Shown here: positions 23,463 to 34,400 of the stretch, in pieces
Numbering within the stretch: position 1 is the stretch's first letter
Layout: each line of letters starts with the position of its first letter
Origin: Blastobasis lacticolella
Taxonomy: Eukaryota > Arthropoda > Insecta > Lepidoptera > Blastobasidae
Assembly (NCBI GenBank): GCA_905147135.1
Contig: LR990044.1
Coordinates: 11,040,122-11,104,121 of the forward strand
Length of the DNA stretch: 64,000 nt
Direction of reading: 5' to 3'
The notes under the pieces: model-generated
What the model was told of the DNA's origin: nothing
The model's database searches: none
The model's input: the letters and a program-made list of their open reading frames with translations, nothing else
Made by a program: the position numbers and the translations under genes

Positions 23463-23838
23463 ATACTAACGTGACACTTTGGTGTGTACTTACCGGATCT
23501 CTGATATCATTGACAGATATAGTGGTTAAGGTATGAGCATGATTGTCAATACACACCTTCTCAAGAGCCCAACATAACCTTTTCGCTGGTCTTCTTCTTA
23601 GCCAAGCCAAGGTTTATGCGGATAATATGGTATATATCTACGTCGCAGGATTCTGGCTACTTACTCACTGTGTTCCGAAGGCGGAAAGAGGCCGGCAGAG
23701 TATCAGTTAACCTCTTGAATCTTGGAGACTTGACAATTGTGTTGAATATTGGTTCCTCTGGCAGGCTCCGGGTTCACAAAGGTCAAAAAGATATTTCTGC
23801 CTTCGGGACGCTACTTGGTTACCTAAAAGGAGGCTTAC

Positions 23839-23925
23839 CTGGCTCATGATGCTGCGAGGGCGGCGGCGGCGCAGTGAAGGCACTGGAGCAGCCCGCGCGG
23901 CGCGCCAGCCCGCCTATCTCCGGCA
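23839..23925 (-). CDS. Third coding exon of the same gene
   Basis: The 87-bp segment is flanked on the minus strand by GTGTTGTTGCAG and by GAGCCAG|GTAAGC. Only one frame is open, the one with two leading bases, which is exactly what the single overhanging G of the previous exon supplies (joined codon GTG). It encodes PEIGGLARRAGCSS, then FTAPPPPSQHHEP, and leaves one base over. It is strongly GC-rich in AT-rich surroundings. The intron from the second exon would be about 14.9 kb. No downstream exon with convincing coding content is visible, so the gene should continue beyond position 1 or in short exons I missed. Confidence 0.7.
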
Positions 23926-24115
23926 CTGCAACAACACACACCGTTACTCAAGGGTTATTACTAGTAAGCGACCGAAGCTTTGCCATCGGTCACCATTCAA
24001 AAACCACCTTGAAACTAGTTTATTTATTTTTGACAAGTATTTATAGCAAGGTTATTTTTGTTATCATCTCAAGATAAACTTCTAGAGATTATTTAAATTA
24101 CCTTTCTATATTACA

Positions 24116-24135
24116 CAACACACACACACACACAA
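24116..24135. repeat. CA microsatellite
   Basis: About nine CA units. Confidence 0.9.
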
Positions 24136-24139
24136 TATA

Positions 24140-24405
24140 TTGCAGATAAGATCGAGGAGGCTCGTCTGCGCTGGTTTGGTCACGTGTTACGTAAGCCTCA
24201 GGGATACGTGGGAAATTGGTGCCTGAATCTGCCGGTATCAGGAAAGAGGCCCCGCGGGCGACCCAAGAAGCGATGGCTTGACATCGCTGAGTCGAGAATG
24301 TCAATGCCGAAGACCGGGCGAAGTGGATAAGATTGAGTAGGAAAGCGGACCCTGGCAGAGGCCGGGATAAGCGCTAGGACGATGATGATGATGATGATGA
24401 TATTA
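24140..24405 (+). pseudogene. Family E (RTE-like) RT C-terminus with GATGAT tail
   Basis: The translation begins EEARLRWFGHVLRKPQGY; after a frame break come GKRPRGRPKKRWLDIAES and a damaged end. This is the typical C-terminal end of RTE-type LINE reverse transcriptases. The copy ends GCGCTAGGACGATGATGATG, giving a (GATGAT)n tail. It is truncated at the 5' side, as LINEs usually are. Confidence 0.8.
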
Positions 24406-24879
24406 TACAGTCAATAGAAGCCAATTAAAGTTTAATATTCAAGTTACAAAATTATTATTATTAGTTGTAGCTTGTGGCCAATTTTGAGCACAATTTCTTA
24501 AAGCTTTTAAACCTTCGGCTTCGGCTTCGGCCAGAAATTTACTTTGGATAGGACACTAGTTATTAGGCTGGACAACTATCCTGTATTTTACAGGACATCC
24601 CGTTAAGCAGCTATAATTTTGGCCTTGTCCTGTATTTTATTAACAATATATGATAATATAGACCACACAAGAGACATGGGCTCGCCACGCGTGACTAATA
24701 CTTAGTACCTACTTACAATATGGGCTCGTATGCCGCTTGCAGCCGCAATAGGTATGATAATTATTTTTATATTATCAACAACAAACTTTTCAATTTTTTC
24801 AAAATCTCCGAAAAGAATTTCACGACACAGTTTGAATATCAAAGACAAGGACAAAGTCGCTTCCCACCTATCTGTAGGT

Positions 24880-25050
24880 ACCTATGTACGCTTAGATCTT
24901 TATAACTACGGATTTTACTGTGGTTTTCAGCAATAGACAGAGATTCAAGGCGAAGGTTTATAAGCAAGATCGAACAGGGTAGGTAGGGGTAAAGTAGGTG
25001 TAGGATAGGGTAGGGGTAGGACGTCACGCGAACGAAGTCGCGTTGACTCC
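24880..25050 (+). mobile_element. Helitron-type (family D) end, terminus mutated
   Basis: TATGTACGCTTAGATCTTTA, a GGTAGGGGTA-rich tract and the hairpin CGCGAACGAAGTCGCG are present, but the CTAG end has changed to CTCC. Confidence 0.65.
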
Positions 25051-25343
25051 CCCAGTTTATTATAACAGCAGAATCAATCATAATCATCGTCATAGAAACA
25101 GTATTGATTGCTCCGAAGTGGATTCCTCGCACGATGGACAAAGACATATTATCTGTACCACCGAGCCTTTGAAGTCACAAGTAAAACTGTGATAAATCAA
25201 GTTCTTTCACGTATCTACACTTATGTGTACAATGCTCTTTCTACAGAGGATTTCTGTAGAAAATCCAACATCTTCAAACGGGATGTAAAATCGTGTAGGT
25301 CGATACACACAGCAATTGGTTATCATGAATAGGGTGTACCTAG

Positions 25344-25849
25344 TAGCCAATGTTTTCGCTAATGCCGAACTTCACTCGAAATAAGTGCTAGAGATGGGTA
25401 GAGCTTGTCCAAGCTGAAATGACGCGCCCCACTACTTAATTAGTTGATTTCGATGTGTGAGTGCAAATATTAATAATGACACTTCATCTGTGTGGGAGCC
25501 TCGACTGCTCCGCGAACTATGATCTGTATGCCTACGTCACGGTCGACTAGTCGCGTGATACATCCACACCGATGATTGTGTGCGTTAATGCGATAGTGGG
25601 GCGCGTCATTTCAGCTTAGACGAGCTCTACTAAATAATTTCACGGCAGTATCACTGTGACTTTTCACGAAGGAACTGTGTTACATAATCACGTCCTAACT
25701 TATAGGAAACACGATAATAAGTTTACCAATCGGCGCCATAGTAGGACAAAAACGAATGTGGCGTAAAAATGTACTAACATGCCGCAGATACAGCACATAT
25801 TTCGAGTGAAGTTCATGAAAGGCCGTCCTATTAGCAAAAACATTGGCTT
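25344..25849. mobile_element. Double inverted-repeat (foldback) element
   Basis: Outer arms 25344-25386 and 25795-25849 share AGCCAATGTTTT and AACTTCACTCGAAATA; the left one lacks about 12 bp. Inner arms 25398-25434 and 25594-25630 match at 35 of 37 positions (AAGCTGAAATGACGCGCCCC). Between the right inner and outer arms lies extra sequence that includes the motif shared with the 8177 insertion. Confidence 0.7.
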
Positions 25850-26740
25850 AGTATGCTTGTTTGCCTTGTGGTATAAAGTCAATTTATTAACCCAAAAGTC
25901 CCCATAAGTTTCTTTGAAATTATTTAAGTCGTTTCTGAGAAACCAATTACATGGTATTACTACAAGAATAATCGGTCGTTACGCCCAAAGTACACATGGG
26001 CCGTGGGTAATGGCTAATGACGTGCCAATGTCAACTAGAAACTTTATAATTATGTGTTAAATTATATATAGGTTACAATGTTTCTTAATAGATAAAATAA
26101 TTGAGCAAGACAACGATAGTTATGACGGTGAGGGAGTGTCGGTGACGTCGATTGTCTTTCGTTCATCCTAGTTCCCTATGATAAAAATTCAAGATTATAA
26201 GTATATACAAATTGCCACTGTAAAAAATAAACCCAAGGAGTGGATTATTTAAAATCATTGAAATATTGGTAAAAATGGTGGACTGTCTGCTCGTTTGTCG
26301 AGCTTAACTATCAAACCTCCCCATACATTTCTGGCGTTACAAATTAATCTTTAACTTCATACATACTTAAATATGTTTTTGCGGTTTGATAAGACAACGA
26401 ATATCTCTGATTTCATTACTTTATCTCTCATTGTTCTGTTTATATATAAATTGAAAGAAGCTAAAATCGCTTGGCAATGATTACAATTAGGCGATTTTTA
26501 AACCCACCCATTTTCTTTGTTGACCTATTCTTTGTTATGAAAACAACAAGTAAACAAAACAACGGAAAATATTTCCCAACACCGAATGGTAACTTACTTA
26601 AAACTTTCCAAACAAGCCTGGAGGTCGAATCCCCAACTTTATAAGGTGATTTTTATTTTGGACCAAATTCTAAGTTATCGCATTTACGCTTATAATATCA
26701 CAGTAGATTGTAATAATCGTCAGTTTATAACCTCTTTATC

Positions 26741-27053
26741 ATCATCTTGGTGTTAATGTCCCAGTGGTGCTTTCCCGCACCAGGGGCCGGGTAACGCCTT
26801 GACCATGATCCAGGATTTGGCAAATCTGGGAATTACAGTGGAGCGACTGCCATCTGACCACCATGGCCCTGCTATCAGGGGAACCTGACCATATATAATC
26901 ATAGTTGCACACTCAGTCCGGTTTCATCACAATGTTTTCCCTCACTGTACATGACTCAAAAAAGAGTCATTGGTACATGACAGCATTGGGATTCGAACCC
27001 GGTACCTCTCGCTTTGCGAGTCGGATACCTTTACCACTAGGCCACCGACGCTC
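26741..27053 (-). mobile_element. SINE family A with 11-bp target duplication
   Basis: Tail, body and complete head are present. It is flanked by CGTCAGTTTAT at 26718-26728 and 27054-27064. The tail side carries an extra AACCTCTTTATCATC between repeat and element. Confidence 0.85.
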
Positions 27054-27776
27054 CGTCAGTTTATCATCTAACGTAGTCAAATACGTTACATTATAATATA
27101 TCAAAATATTTGAAACTGACACAAAATTCACTAAACCATTTTCAAAGATACACAAACATTAGGTTTAAATCCGGTTAGGTTAGGTTTGTTTTGACAAAGT
27201 CACAAGGAGCATTGCGAAACTCGGCTTAGTGCTGAATTGCATAACAATTTAGCAGTTTAGTTTTTCGGCAGTTTATAATCTAACGTAGTCTAAGTCCACT
27301 TACGCCAAATTCATAAACACGTTTTAAGAATTTCTTGCATGAAGTTTTTTGATTAAGTATCAACTTAAACGCGTTTAAGAATTTGGTACAAACCATCCTA
27401 AGTTCGTTAGATTACAAACTAACAGTTTCATACTTACGATGATATACCTATTAAAATATTTTTTTAACAATAAATTGAAAGAAATTTGTCTACCTTTCAT
27501 CGATATTATAAAACAGCATTTTATTCCTATTATTCTAAGCCTACGCCTTCCAAACATGCATAATAACATGTGAACACGATCGCGTTCATCTGGAACTGCC
27601 CTAATTAATTACCCGTCAAGTGGAGTACCAATCAAGGCTAATCACATTAATAGTGGTTTAGTGGCAACTTTACGGGTTCCGCTGGGAGCGACAGCAGTCA
27701 GATTAGGGGAGAACTAAGTGGGCATAGTTATCGATCACTGACAAATAATAAGTAATCATATGTGCGGATACTCGAA

Positions 27777-28119
27777 GAGCGTCGGTGGCCGAGCGGTTCA
27801 GTATCCGACTCGTAAGCGAGAGGTGCCGGGTTCGAAGCCCGCTGCGGCTATGTACCAATGACTCTTATCTGAGTTATGTACATTAGTTGAATTCTAACCG
27901 ATGCTCTTACGGTGAGGGATGAAACCTGAAATATAGGCATCTGAATTTGTAACCATGATCCAATCTGGTCTGGTTTTCCTGGTATCAGGGTCACGGAGGT
28001 CAGATGGTAGACGCCCCACTGAAATTACCTGATAGCCAAAACCTGGATCATGGTCAAGGCGGACCCCGGGCCCTTGGTATCGAGAGCACAGCCGAGATAT
28101 TAACGCTAAGATGATTATT
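27777..28119 (+). mobile_element. SINE family A, full length, perfect 15-bp target duplication
   Basis: This is the best preserved copy. It runs from the GAGCGTCGGTGGCCGAGCGG head through CTCGTAAGCGAG, which is like the anticodon loop of a tRNA with anticodon CGT, to a GATGATTATT tail. It is flanked by ATATGTGCGGATACT at 27758-27772 and 28120-28134. Confidence 0.9.
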
Positions 28120-28229
28120 ATATGTGCGGATACTGGCCAGAACTCGTAAAACTACTAAATTAGTACTAGCCTGTGAGGCGTAGGTCCATTTTGTCCAGTA
28201 GGATTAAGAAGACCCACAAAACACTTTCA

Positions 28230-28360
28230 CTACACATGTTATTGGGTTTGTTACCACGGTTAGTATTGTTTTTACCTTGATTTTTCGACGCAGTTGCATG
28301 CATCATGGTCCCATGACCATGATACGCGAGGAAACACGTAACATACATTTAAAATGTGTA
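28230..28360. repeat. Family G repeat with central palindrome
   Basis: TTGGGTTTGTTACCACGGTT and TTTCGACGCAGTTGCATG are followed by the 9-bp-arm palindrome ATCATGGTC-CCAT-GACCATGAT at 28302-28323. Confidence 0.65.
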
Positions 28361-29199
28361 ATATTGAATTGTTTTATTTAGCCGCTTATCCTATATTATG
28401 GAGTACAAGAAAAATTCCACTTCGTAGCGATAGTAGAAAAATGTGTAATAATAGATTGTTTGATTAAGTCGTGTATTTGATATCAATACATAGATAATTT
28501 AATATTTGGGGTTTCCCTTGTCCAATCAGATTTATCTTATCATGGAACATGATTATATTGATCGAGCCAGATGACTACACAAGACAACGCAGAAAAAGCG
28601 ACATTGTTGAAGTTGAAGGATACTTGAATTTATGTTTCACAATAGGCATAGCGCGGGAGCGGAACGACGAATCTGTATCATTTCAGATTCCAAGGCGTTA
28701 TTATGCAAGAAGTTTTTGTCACGGCAGAGCAACAAAGAGCCCGCGCCAACTTGCAAACAGACAGTTAATCTAGTAGTCGCTCAGCAGATTAGCGTCAGGA
28801 ACACCTCAATCGCAAGCTTGGGAATTCATTAGCAGATTGAGGAAAACAAGCCCAATTAGCTGCTCTTAGAGGCTCTCTCAACGCTCGATTACCTTCAAGC
28901 TACATTACGGCGAGATGTGTTGATGGAGAGAGGAAAAAGGACAGCAACAGTAGTGCCACAGACGCCAGTAGTGCTCCAGATTTCGCCGTCTCAGCTGAAA
29001 AGTGGTGGAGTCTCGGACGAAACCATTTGTCAATTTGTCTGATCGTTTGCGAAGTTATCCGCGATGGGAATGCTCCAGTGCGGGTGCTTTTAAAAAGTGT
29101 GGAGAGAAATTTGTCGGGATAGTTGTTTGATTTAGGTAAATGATAGAAAACGTCTACCTAGATGGATGAAAGTTCGATTTTATTTTAGTCGCTTCAAAA

Positions 29200-29401
29200 G
29201 AAAGTCGCTTCCGGCCGTCTGTTCTTTAGTATATATGTATGTACCTATGTACACTTAGATCTTTTAAACAACGCATTAAATTTTAACGCGGTTTTCAACA
29301 ATATATAGAGTGATTCAAGAGGAAGGTTTATAAGCAAGAAAAATAAGGGTAGGTAGGGGTAAAGTAGGTGTACGCGAACGAAGTCGCGCCGGGTCCACTA
29401 G
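29200..29401 (+). mobile_element. Helitron-type (family D) end
   Basis: AAAGTCGCTTCCGGCCGTCT starts the copy; it ends with hairpin CGCGAACGAAGTCGCG, nine bases and CTAG. Confidence 0.72.
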
Positions 29402-30294
29402 CGCTATCTAAAACTAAATGTCAAAAAATCGTAAAATGTGTTTCGTATAGTAACGAAAATTTATCGTATGAATGAAGTGGACGTCAAAGTGTAATCACAT
29501 TAAAACCGCAAAGCACAAACTTAGCCGACAATGCAAACCGCATTCAGGCTGCCCATTCAAAGGCCGGATGGCGTCCTCGTCATACGGAACCGGGTAAACT
29601 GGGCAAAAAGGGAAGGCCCGTGATTAACTCCGCGTCGCTATTTCGCTACATTTTGCTGCTCATCGCAGCTTTCCCGAGGACAGTAACAAATAGATTGGCG
29701 GCCGGCGCTCCGGCGGCGAGCTTCAAACGCGCACCCCGTGAAATGAGCACCACATAAATCACTGGGCTCCTTACGAATGGATAGTGACGCCGCGGTCAGG
29801 GAAACGGTCACTAAATCTTCGGAAAGGTTACCGTAACGCAGAAGGAAAAGGCCGTTGACAAATTCGTGCGTAAGCGGGCCAGTTCTCGTGTTGTCCAAAC
29901 CAATTATTGGATCGTTTGGTTTATACATTAGCTTTATAGCTTATTGAGTGGTACAAAGCGTTAATAAATTATAAAAAAACAGAAACAATTTGCATGGAAT
30001 TCTGTAATTGTAGAATGAGATAATCTCGACAATATCAAACTTTTCTAATAACTTCAGCGGAGTTGAAAATGTTGAGAGCCTCTGATTTAGCCTCGACGAA
30101 GGGTATTACTGAAATGGGATTCCGCTAAGCTATGAAAATTTGCTCTTAAATTTGAATTATCCCGAGGTGAAATTAAATAATTCAACATCGCCTGTCGTTT
30201 TAGCTTTCGACTCGAGTTTGCGTAAATATTGGATGAGCAGGTGCATAGCCATGCATCACACTAGATCATGATTCTTAAAATACACATGTAGTAG

Positions 30295-30545
30295 GTATGT
30301 TTTTATATGTCATTCGGTACACAAACAGACAAAGAAGTCACCTGATGGAAAGTGGTCACCGTTGCCAATAGATATTAGCAACGCCACGAATAAAAAACCG
30401 AAGTCTATAACCCCGGGGAACGTTGCTCTGGCAGCATAATGTCAATTACTCCTGCTAAAACCACGGTTCCCCAAATCCTCACCCTATGGAACACTGGAAA
30501 TCTTACTCACCGGCAGGAACAATACTATTTTAAATGAGTAGTATT
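30295..30545 (-). mobile_element. Family C copy in the gene's sense orientation
   Basis: On the minus strand it begins TTGTTCCTGCCGGTGAGTAA, continues with GGGGAACCGTGG and CAACGGTGACCACTTTCC, and ends ACATATAAAA. It lies in the second intron with its donor-like GCCG|GTGAGT in transcription sense. Confidence 0.75.
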
Positions 30546-31281
30546 GTTTGGCAGCGGTATTCTGTCAGGTCGGGCGGCTCCAAATCGAAAGGGGTACCCC
30601 GTTATGCCCTACCTCTCCAAAAATGCTAAAGACCGTATGAATAGGAAATGCACTTATCTTTCACGAAAATTATCTATAGCTCGTATTCTTAAAGACCTCA
30701 ATTGGAGTGGTACCAAATTACGATAACTTAAATCTGTATCGAAAATCTTAATCGGATGTAAAACAATTTGTCCATACAAAGCCGAGTGCTGACCACGGTC
30801 GGGCCGATAAGTAGCGGCTATTTAATATCGACGTCGGGCCTGGAGCTCTGCCATGGCGGCTCGCCGAATCGACCGAGAAATGGACGGTTTCAATAACTTA
30901 GATTCGATTAGATTGCCCGGTAGAGACATCGACGCAAATTATAGACTCGATTTTTAGGTCTCCATCGGCAGTTTTGCAGATGACTGTCTTTTTCCTGCGG
31001 TTAGCTGCCGATAAATCTACGAGACGGTGATTTATAATGGAGCGGTCGCAGTGATTTTGGTTGCAGAGGCACTTCTGCGGTGTCGATTTGGATCGCTTTT
31101 CTCTTACGTAAGTTTGGTAAATGTGTGCATGTGTGCCCATTATTTACGGAATCATGATCTGATGTGGGCGTTCGTTGTGATCTTGGTTTTGATCGTGGTT
31201 GGTATTATAGCCAATACTTTAACTTGACTTATTCATGAATTATTTCGTTGCCGTTAAAAGCCGTGACAGATTTTTTAAATG

Positions 31282-31500
31282 TTTTACAGCAGACAAACAG
31301 GCAAGGGGGCCACCTGATGGAAAGTGATCACCGCCGCCTATGGACATCAGAAAAAGGAGTTACCAATACGTTGCCTGCCTCTGAAGAGACCGCTAATATA
31401 CCTCTTGAATGATCCCATGTCATAGTCCAGAGGAAATGCTGTGGCAGGGTTCTCTTCCACATCCGAATCGTATCGTACGACCGAGAAACGTTATTTCGAA
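31282..31500 (-). mobile_element. Family C copy, uninterrupted
   Basis: It has the same order as the 8 kb copy, from CAGACAAACAGGCAAGGGG to CGAGAAACGTTA, and has a single GTCATAGTCC site. It serves as the empty-site reference for the 8177 insertion. Confidence 0.8.
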
Positions 31501-32594
31501 CCTTCTCGTAGTTTCTAACAGAGGGTCTACGTAGTCAGTTTAACAATATTATGGGAAGGAACCGTCTGTAGGTATATAAGAATCAAGCCGCATTAACAGC
31601 GTTACCGCCGACACCGTCGACCGAGCGAATAAATCCCAGAAATACGTTTCGAAAACAACACGCTGGCACCCCGAGTTTACTGGTAACTTTCCACTCCTCA
31701 GTAGGTAAATAAAAGCGAAATTAAATAAAAACTTGCCGATAAAATGGTGCAACTTTTTGATACTGAGCGTTGTTAGTAGCATTGGAAGTTGCTGGTACTT
31801 ACACTGGTTCCGCAGACTTGGGTAGTTTGAGAGGATTAGAAAGTTACACCCAACTCTCTAGGCGGTTACTCGCTGGCAGTTTGGCCGAGCGATTTTCTTG
31901 TCTTCATCGATTCGCGGCACGACTGACATAGAGTTACATTATTGCCTATTAAAGGTTTCAGCATGAGTTTGGGTATCACACTGTACCTACATATTCGTAG
32001 GTTTATCAAGCACTGACTATTGGGCGTAAGAATCGGTTGAGGCCATTTGATACCGTCTATGAACCAAAAAAGTTTCGTTTCCCACAGACCATTTCAAGAG
32101 AAGAAAAGCATAAATTCCCAAACAAAATATTTAATTCTCCTGTGACAACTAAATCCGAGTCGCCCAAGACGGTATCCTCTCCAGGCGGCTATTAGCCCGG
32201 GCCATAGTAAAACATAGGAGATTATGTTAATTCGTGTTATAATATCGTCGCCGGGGCGCGGGCCAAGATCTTGCATTGACATCCGCCGGTTGGAGCGCGG
32301 CCAACGCGCGGCGTGCGTTATAACCCCGAGCCACAGACGAGCTTGCTCTGACGACAACGCGACGTCGCGATTTTTTTGAATAATAAGTAATATTATACCG
32401 TCACGGAGTGGCAGTCGGTTCCCGAGACTGTTCAACTATGTTTTAGGTCTCCAATAGAAGCCCTTGATCAACGTCGCTTCTCCAACCAATGGTAGTACGA
32501 AGCATAATTAGCTCGTTGCTGTGCTGAAGTTCGATTAGCCTAAAATATGAAACGCTCCCGCCACCACCATCCAGTCATCAATATCGGTTTGCAT

Positions 32595-32790
32595 TGCATC
32601 ATCATCGTCATCGTCATAGTCTTTATCCCAGCTTATGCCAGGGTCCATTTTCCGACTTTTCTTCCTTCACTTCGGCAGGTCTTCGGCACCCTTCCTCCAT
32701 AAGCCGTTGGTATCAAGTTCGCCGGCATGCTTCATCAGCGCCGGTCAGGTCTCGCAGTCATAACGCATTACAGATCTAACTATGCTCTTG
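32595..32790 (-). pseudogene. Family E-like 3' end, diverged
   Basis: On the plus strand CATCATCGTCATCGTCATAG, then TATCCCAGCTTATGCCAGGG, and at 32700 AAGCCGTTGGTATCAAGTT mirror the family's end. The further 250 bp to about 33060 may belong to the same element but are not recognisable. Confidence 0.55.
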
Positions 32791-33439
32791 TACATAATCC
32801 TCTTCAGTTTGATAGGGATTTTAAGATCACAGCTGACTGCCGTGAGCCCATGAGTAATTTGGCCATTTGACTTGATATCGGGGCCGATATCAGCAGCCGA
32901 CAGCTCGGATCCGAGCTAATTGAATTTGTCAGTTCTATTGAAGCTTCGTTCTCTATATGGATGGTTTTAATATCCGCACTGCTTTGGCGACGATCAGCTT
33001 CAAACACCCGTTTTCATTATCTTCAATAGTTTTACTATCCTTTGCCCGCATGCTGAGGCGTACAAATCTTTAAATATAATTGTTTCATTTTTCATTTAGT
33101 AAATAATAAAATCTTCCGTAAATAATAAAATAAAAAAACTTATTTCAAAAATTAAGCACTTTCTTCCACTTATTTATCCTGGTCTTAAGGTCTCACCAGT
33201 GCGATGTTATCAGCGTATTTCTATTTCATAAGCCAGGTTGGCAGGTCTAGCATCGGCATCGGCATGCATTGCATAACTTTAATTAATTATCCGTCTTGCG
33301 AGGACGCTTCTCGTTTTTCTTTTAAGGCACGAATGAAGCCGGTCACTGATGAAGTGCTTGCAGCCTTAGACTACGTCCAATATTTCTTGGCCTTTTCTTT
33401 CTTTTTATCTTTTATGTAAGTTTTCTATGATACGGTATT

Positions 33440-33504
33440 CGGCAGAGATTTTTACTCTGCACAAACCCCTTTACACTCGCGGATGTCGTACAAGGCGATT
33501 AATT
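33440..33504 (+). repeat. Family H, 5' part of a split copy
   Basis: It shows TCGGCAGAGATTTTTACTCT and CACTCGCGGATGTCGTACA. It breaks off after AAGGCGATTA, and the continuation (ATGTTTTCG...) is found at 34217. Confidence 0.7.
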
Positions 33505-33870
33505 GACGACCTGAGTGGTTCAGTGGTCAACATGCTGGTCTGCCACGCAAGAGGTCCCGGGTTCGATTCCCAGCAGGGCAGAAATTGAAATGATGAATTT
33601 TTGACGACCTTAGTGGTTCAGTGGTCAAAATGCCAGTCAGACACGCAAGAGGTCCCGGGTTCGATTTCCGGCCGGGCAGCAATTTTAATTTCTGTTACGG
33701 GTCTGGGTGTTCTATGTATAATAAGTATGTATTTAAAAAAAAGTATATAAGTAGTATATCAGTTGGCTAGCACCCACAGTATAAGCTTTGCTTAGTTTGA
33801 GGCTAGATGGCGCTGTGTGAATTTGTTCAAGATTATTTATTTATTTTCTTTCTTTCTATTCTACCTATCT
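33505..33870 (+). mobile_element. SINE family B with two tandem tRNA heads
   Basis: Heads begin at 33505 and 33603. Each carries CACGCAAGAGGTCCCGGG and its own B box, joined by AAATTGAAATGATGAATTTT, so the unit up to the linker was repeated. The body and TAGATGGCGCTGTG end follow once. The element interrupts a family H copy. Confidence 0.85.
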
Positions 33871-34059
33871 ATTTTTTTTTTCTGTTACGAGCAACTCAAA
33901 ATTTTAACATCTTGTCCAAAGTTGTTGACATTGACCTGTTTAATATAAGTTGTGAATCGGCGAGAAATCGTGTTCTTAAGTATTACTTTGACACACTGTA
34001 ACGTACGTAATTTGATAAATCGAGTCGAGTAAAGATAATTTTTAGGCTTAAGTTGTTGT

Positions 34060-34214
34060 GTTTCCTCAACGGTTGTACTTCTTTTTGTCTATTGTATTTT
34101 TATCAGTGGAGGCCTATAATTGGCTATGTAATGTTATTATTGTTTTTATTGTAATAGCTGCTGTTGGCTTTCCTTAAGTAAATAAAATAAAATAAATAAA
34201 TTATTTATTATTAT
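34060..34214 (+). repeat. LINE 3' end with AAATA tail inside the split family H copy
   Basis: GTTGGCTTTCCTTAAGTAAA leads to AATAAAATAAATAAAT. Together with SINE B at 33505 it forms the 710-bp block that separates the two family H halves. Confidence 0.5.
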
Positions 34215-34400
34215 TTAATGTTTTCGTGTCAAAATGTCTGAGTCTCCGTAGGCTGGAAAATGGGCAGTTTCCCATTGTTATATTTATAACACTGCGATCT
34301 TCCACGTGCGTGCCAAGCGTGGATATTACAATATTGCTATAACTTCTCATTTGTAGAGAGAGACTCTAAGTCCTGCAGAGAACTGTTATGGGCTGTGAGA
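34215..34400 (+). repeat. Family H, 3' part of the split copy
   Basis: It continues the copy interrupted at 33504: AATGTTTTCGTGTCAAAATG, then GAGTCTCCGTAGGCTGG, then GCCAAGCGTGGATATTAC, ending at GTTATGGGCTGTGAGATGG. Confidence 0.75.

Larger units (their letters stand above)
20681..23838. other. Intronic DNA downstream of the third exon
   Basis: Apart from a family G copy (22160) and a family H trace (23405) nothing is recognised. A GC-rich patch at 22550-22640 has no open frame with splice sites. A donor-like CCG|GTAAGTAC on the minus strand at 23489 has no partner acceptor. Confidence 0.45.
28361..32594. other. Intronic DNA with scattered repeats
   Basis: Degenerate coding-like text on the plus strand at 28550-29100 (including LQATLRRDVLMERGKRTA) may be a dead transposon ORF that I cannot name. 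GC-rich patches at 29560-29930 and 32200-32420 show no splice-flanked frame. Confidence 0.35.

Noticed and set aside
24098..24304. Minus-strand frame over the RTE fragment
   Set aside because: Antisense of a recognisable RTE C-terminus.
27777..27850. tRNA gene
   Set aside because: Has A- and B-box-like sequences but poor acceptor-stem pairing and continues into the SINE A body with target duplications.
29638..29928. 96-residue minus-strand frame
   Set aside because: GC-rich patch but no splice borders and no recognisable motif.
33603..33680. tRNA-Gly gene
   Set aside because: Same head recurs in all family B copies followed by the SINE body; it is a SINE head.
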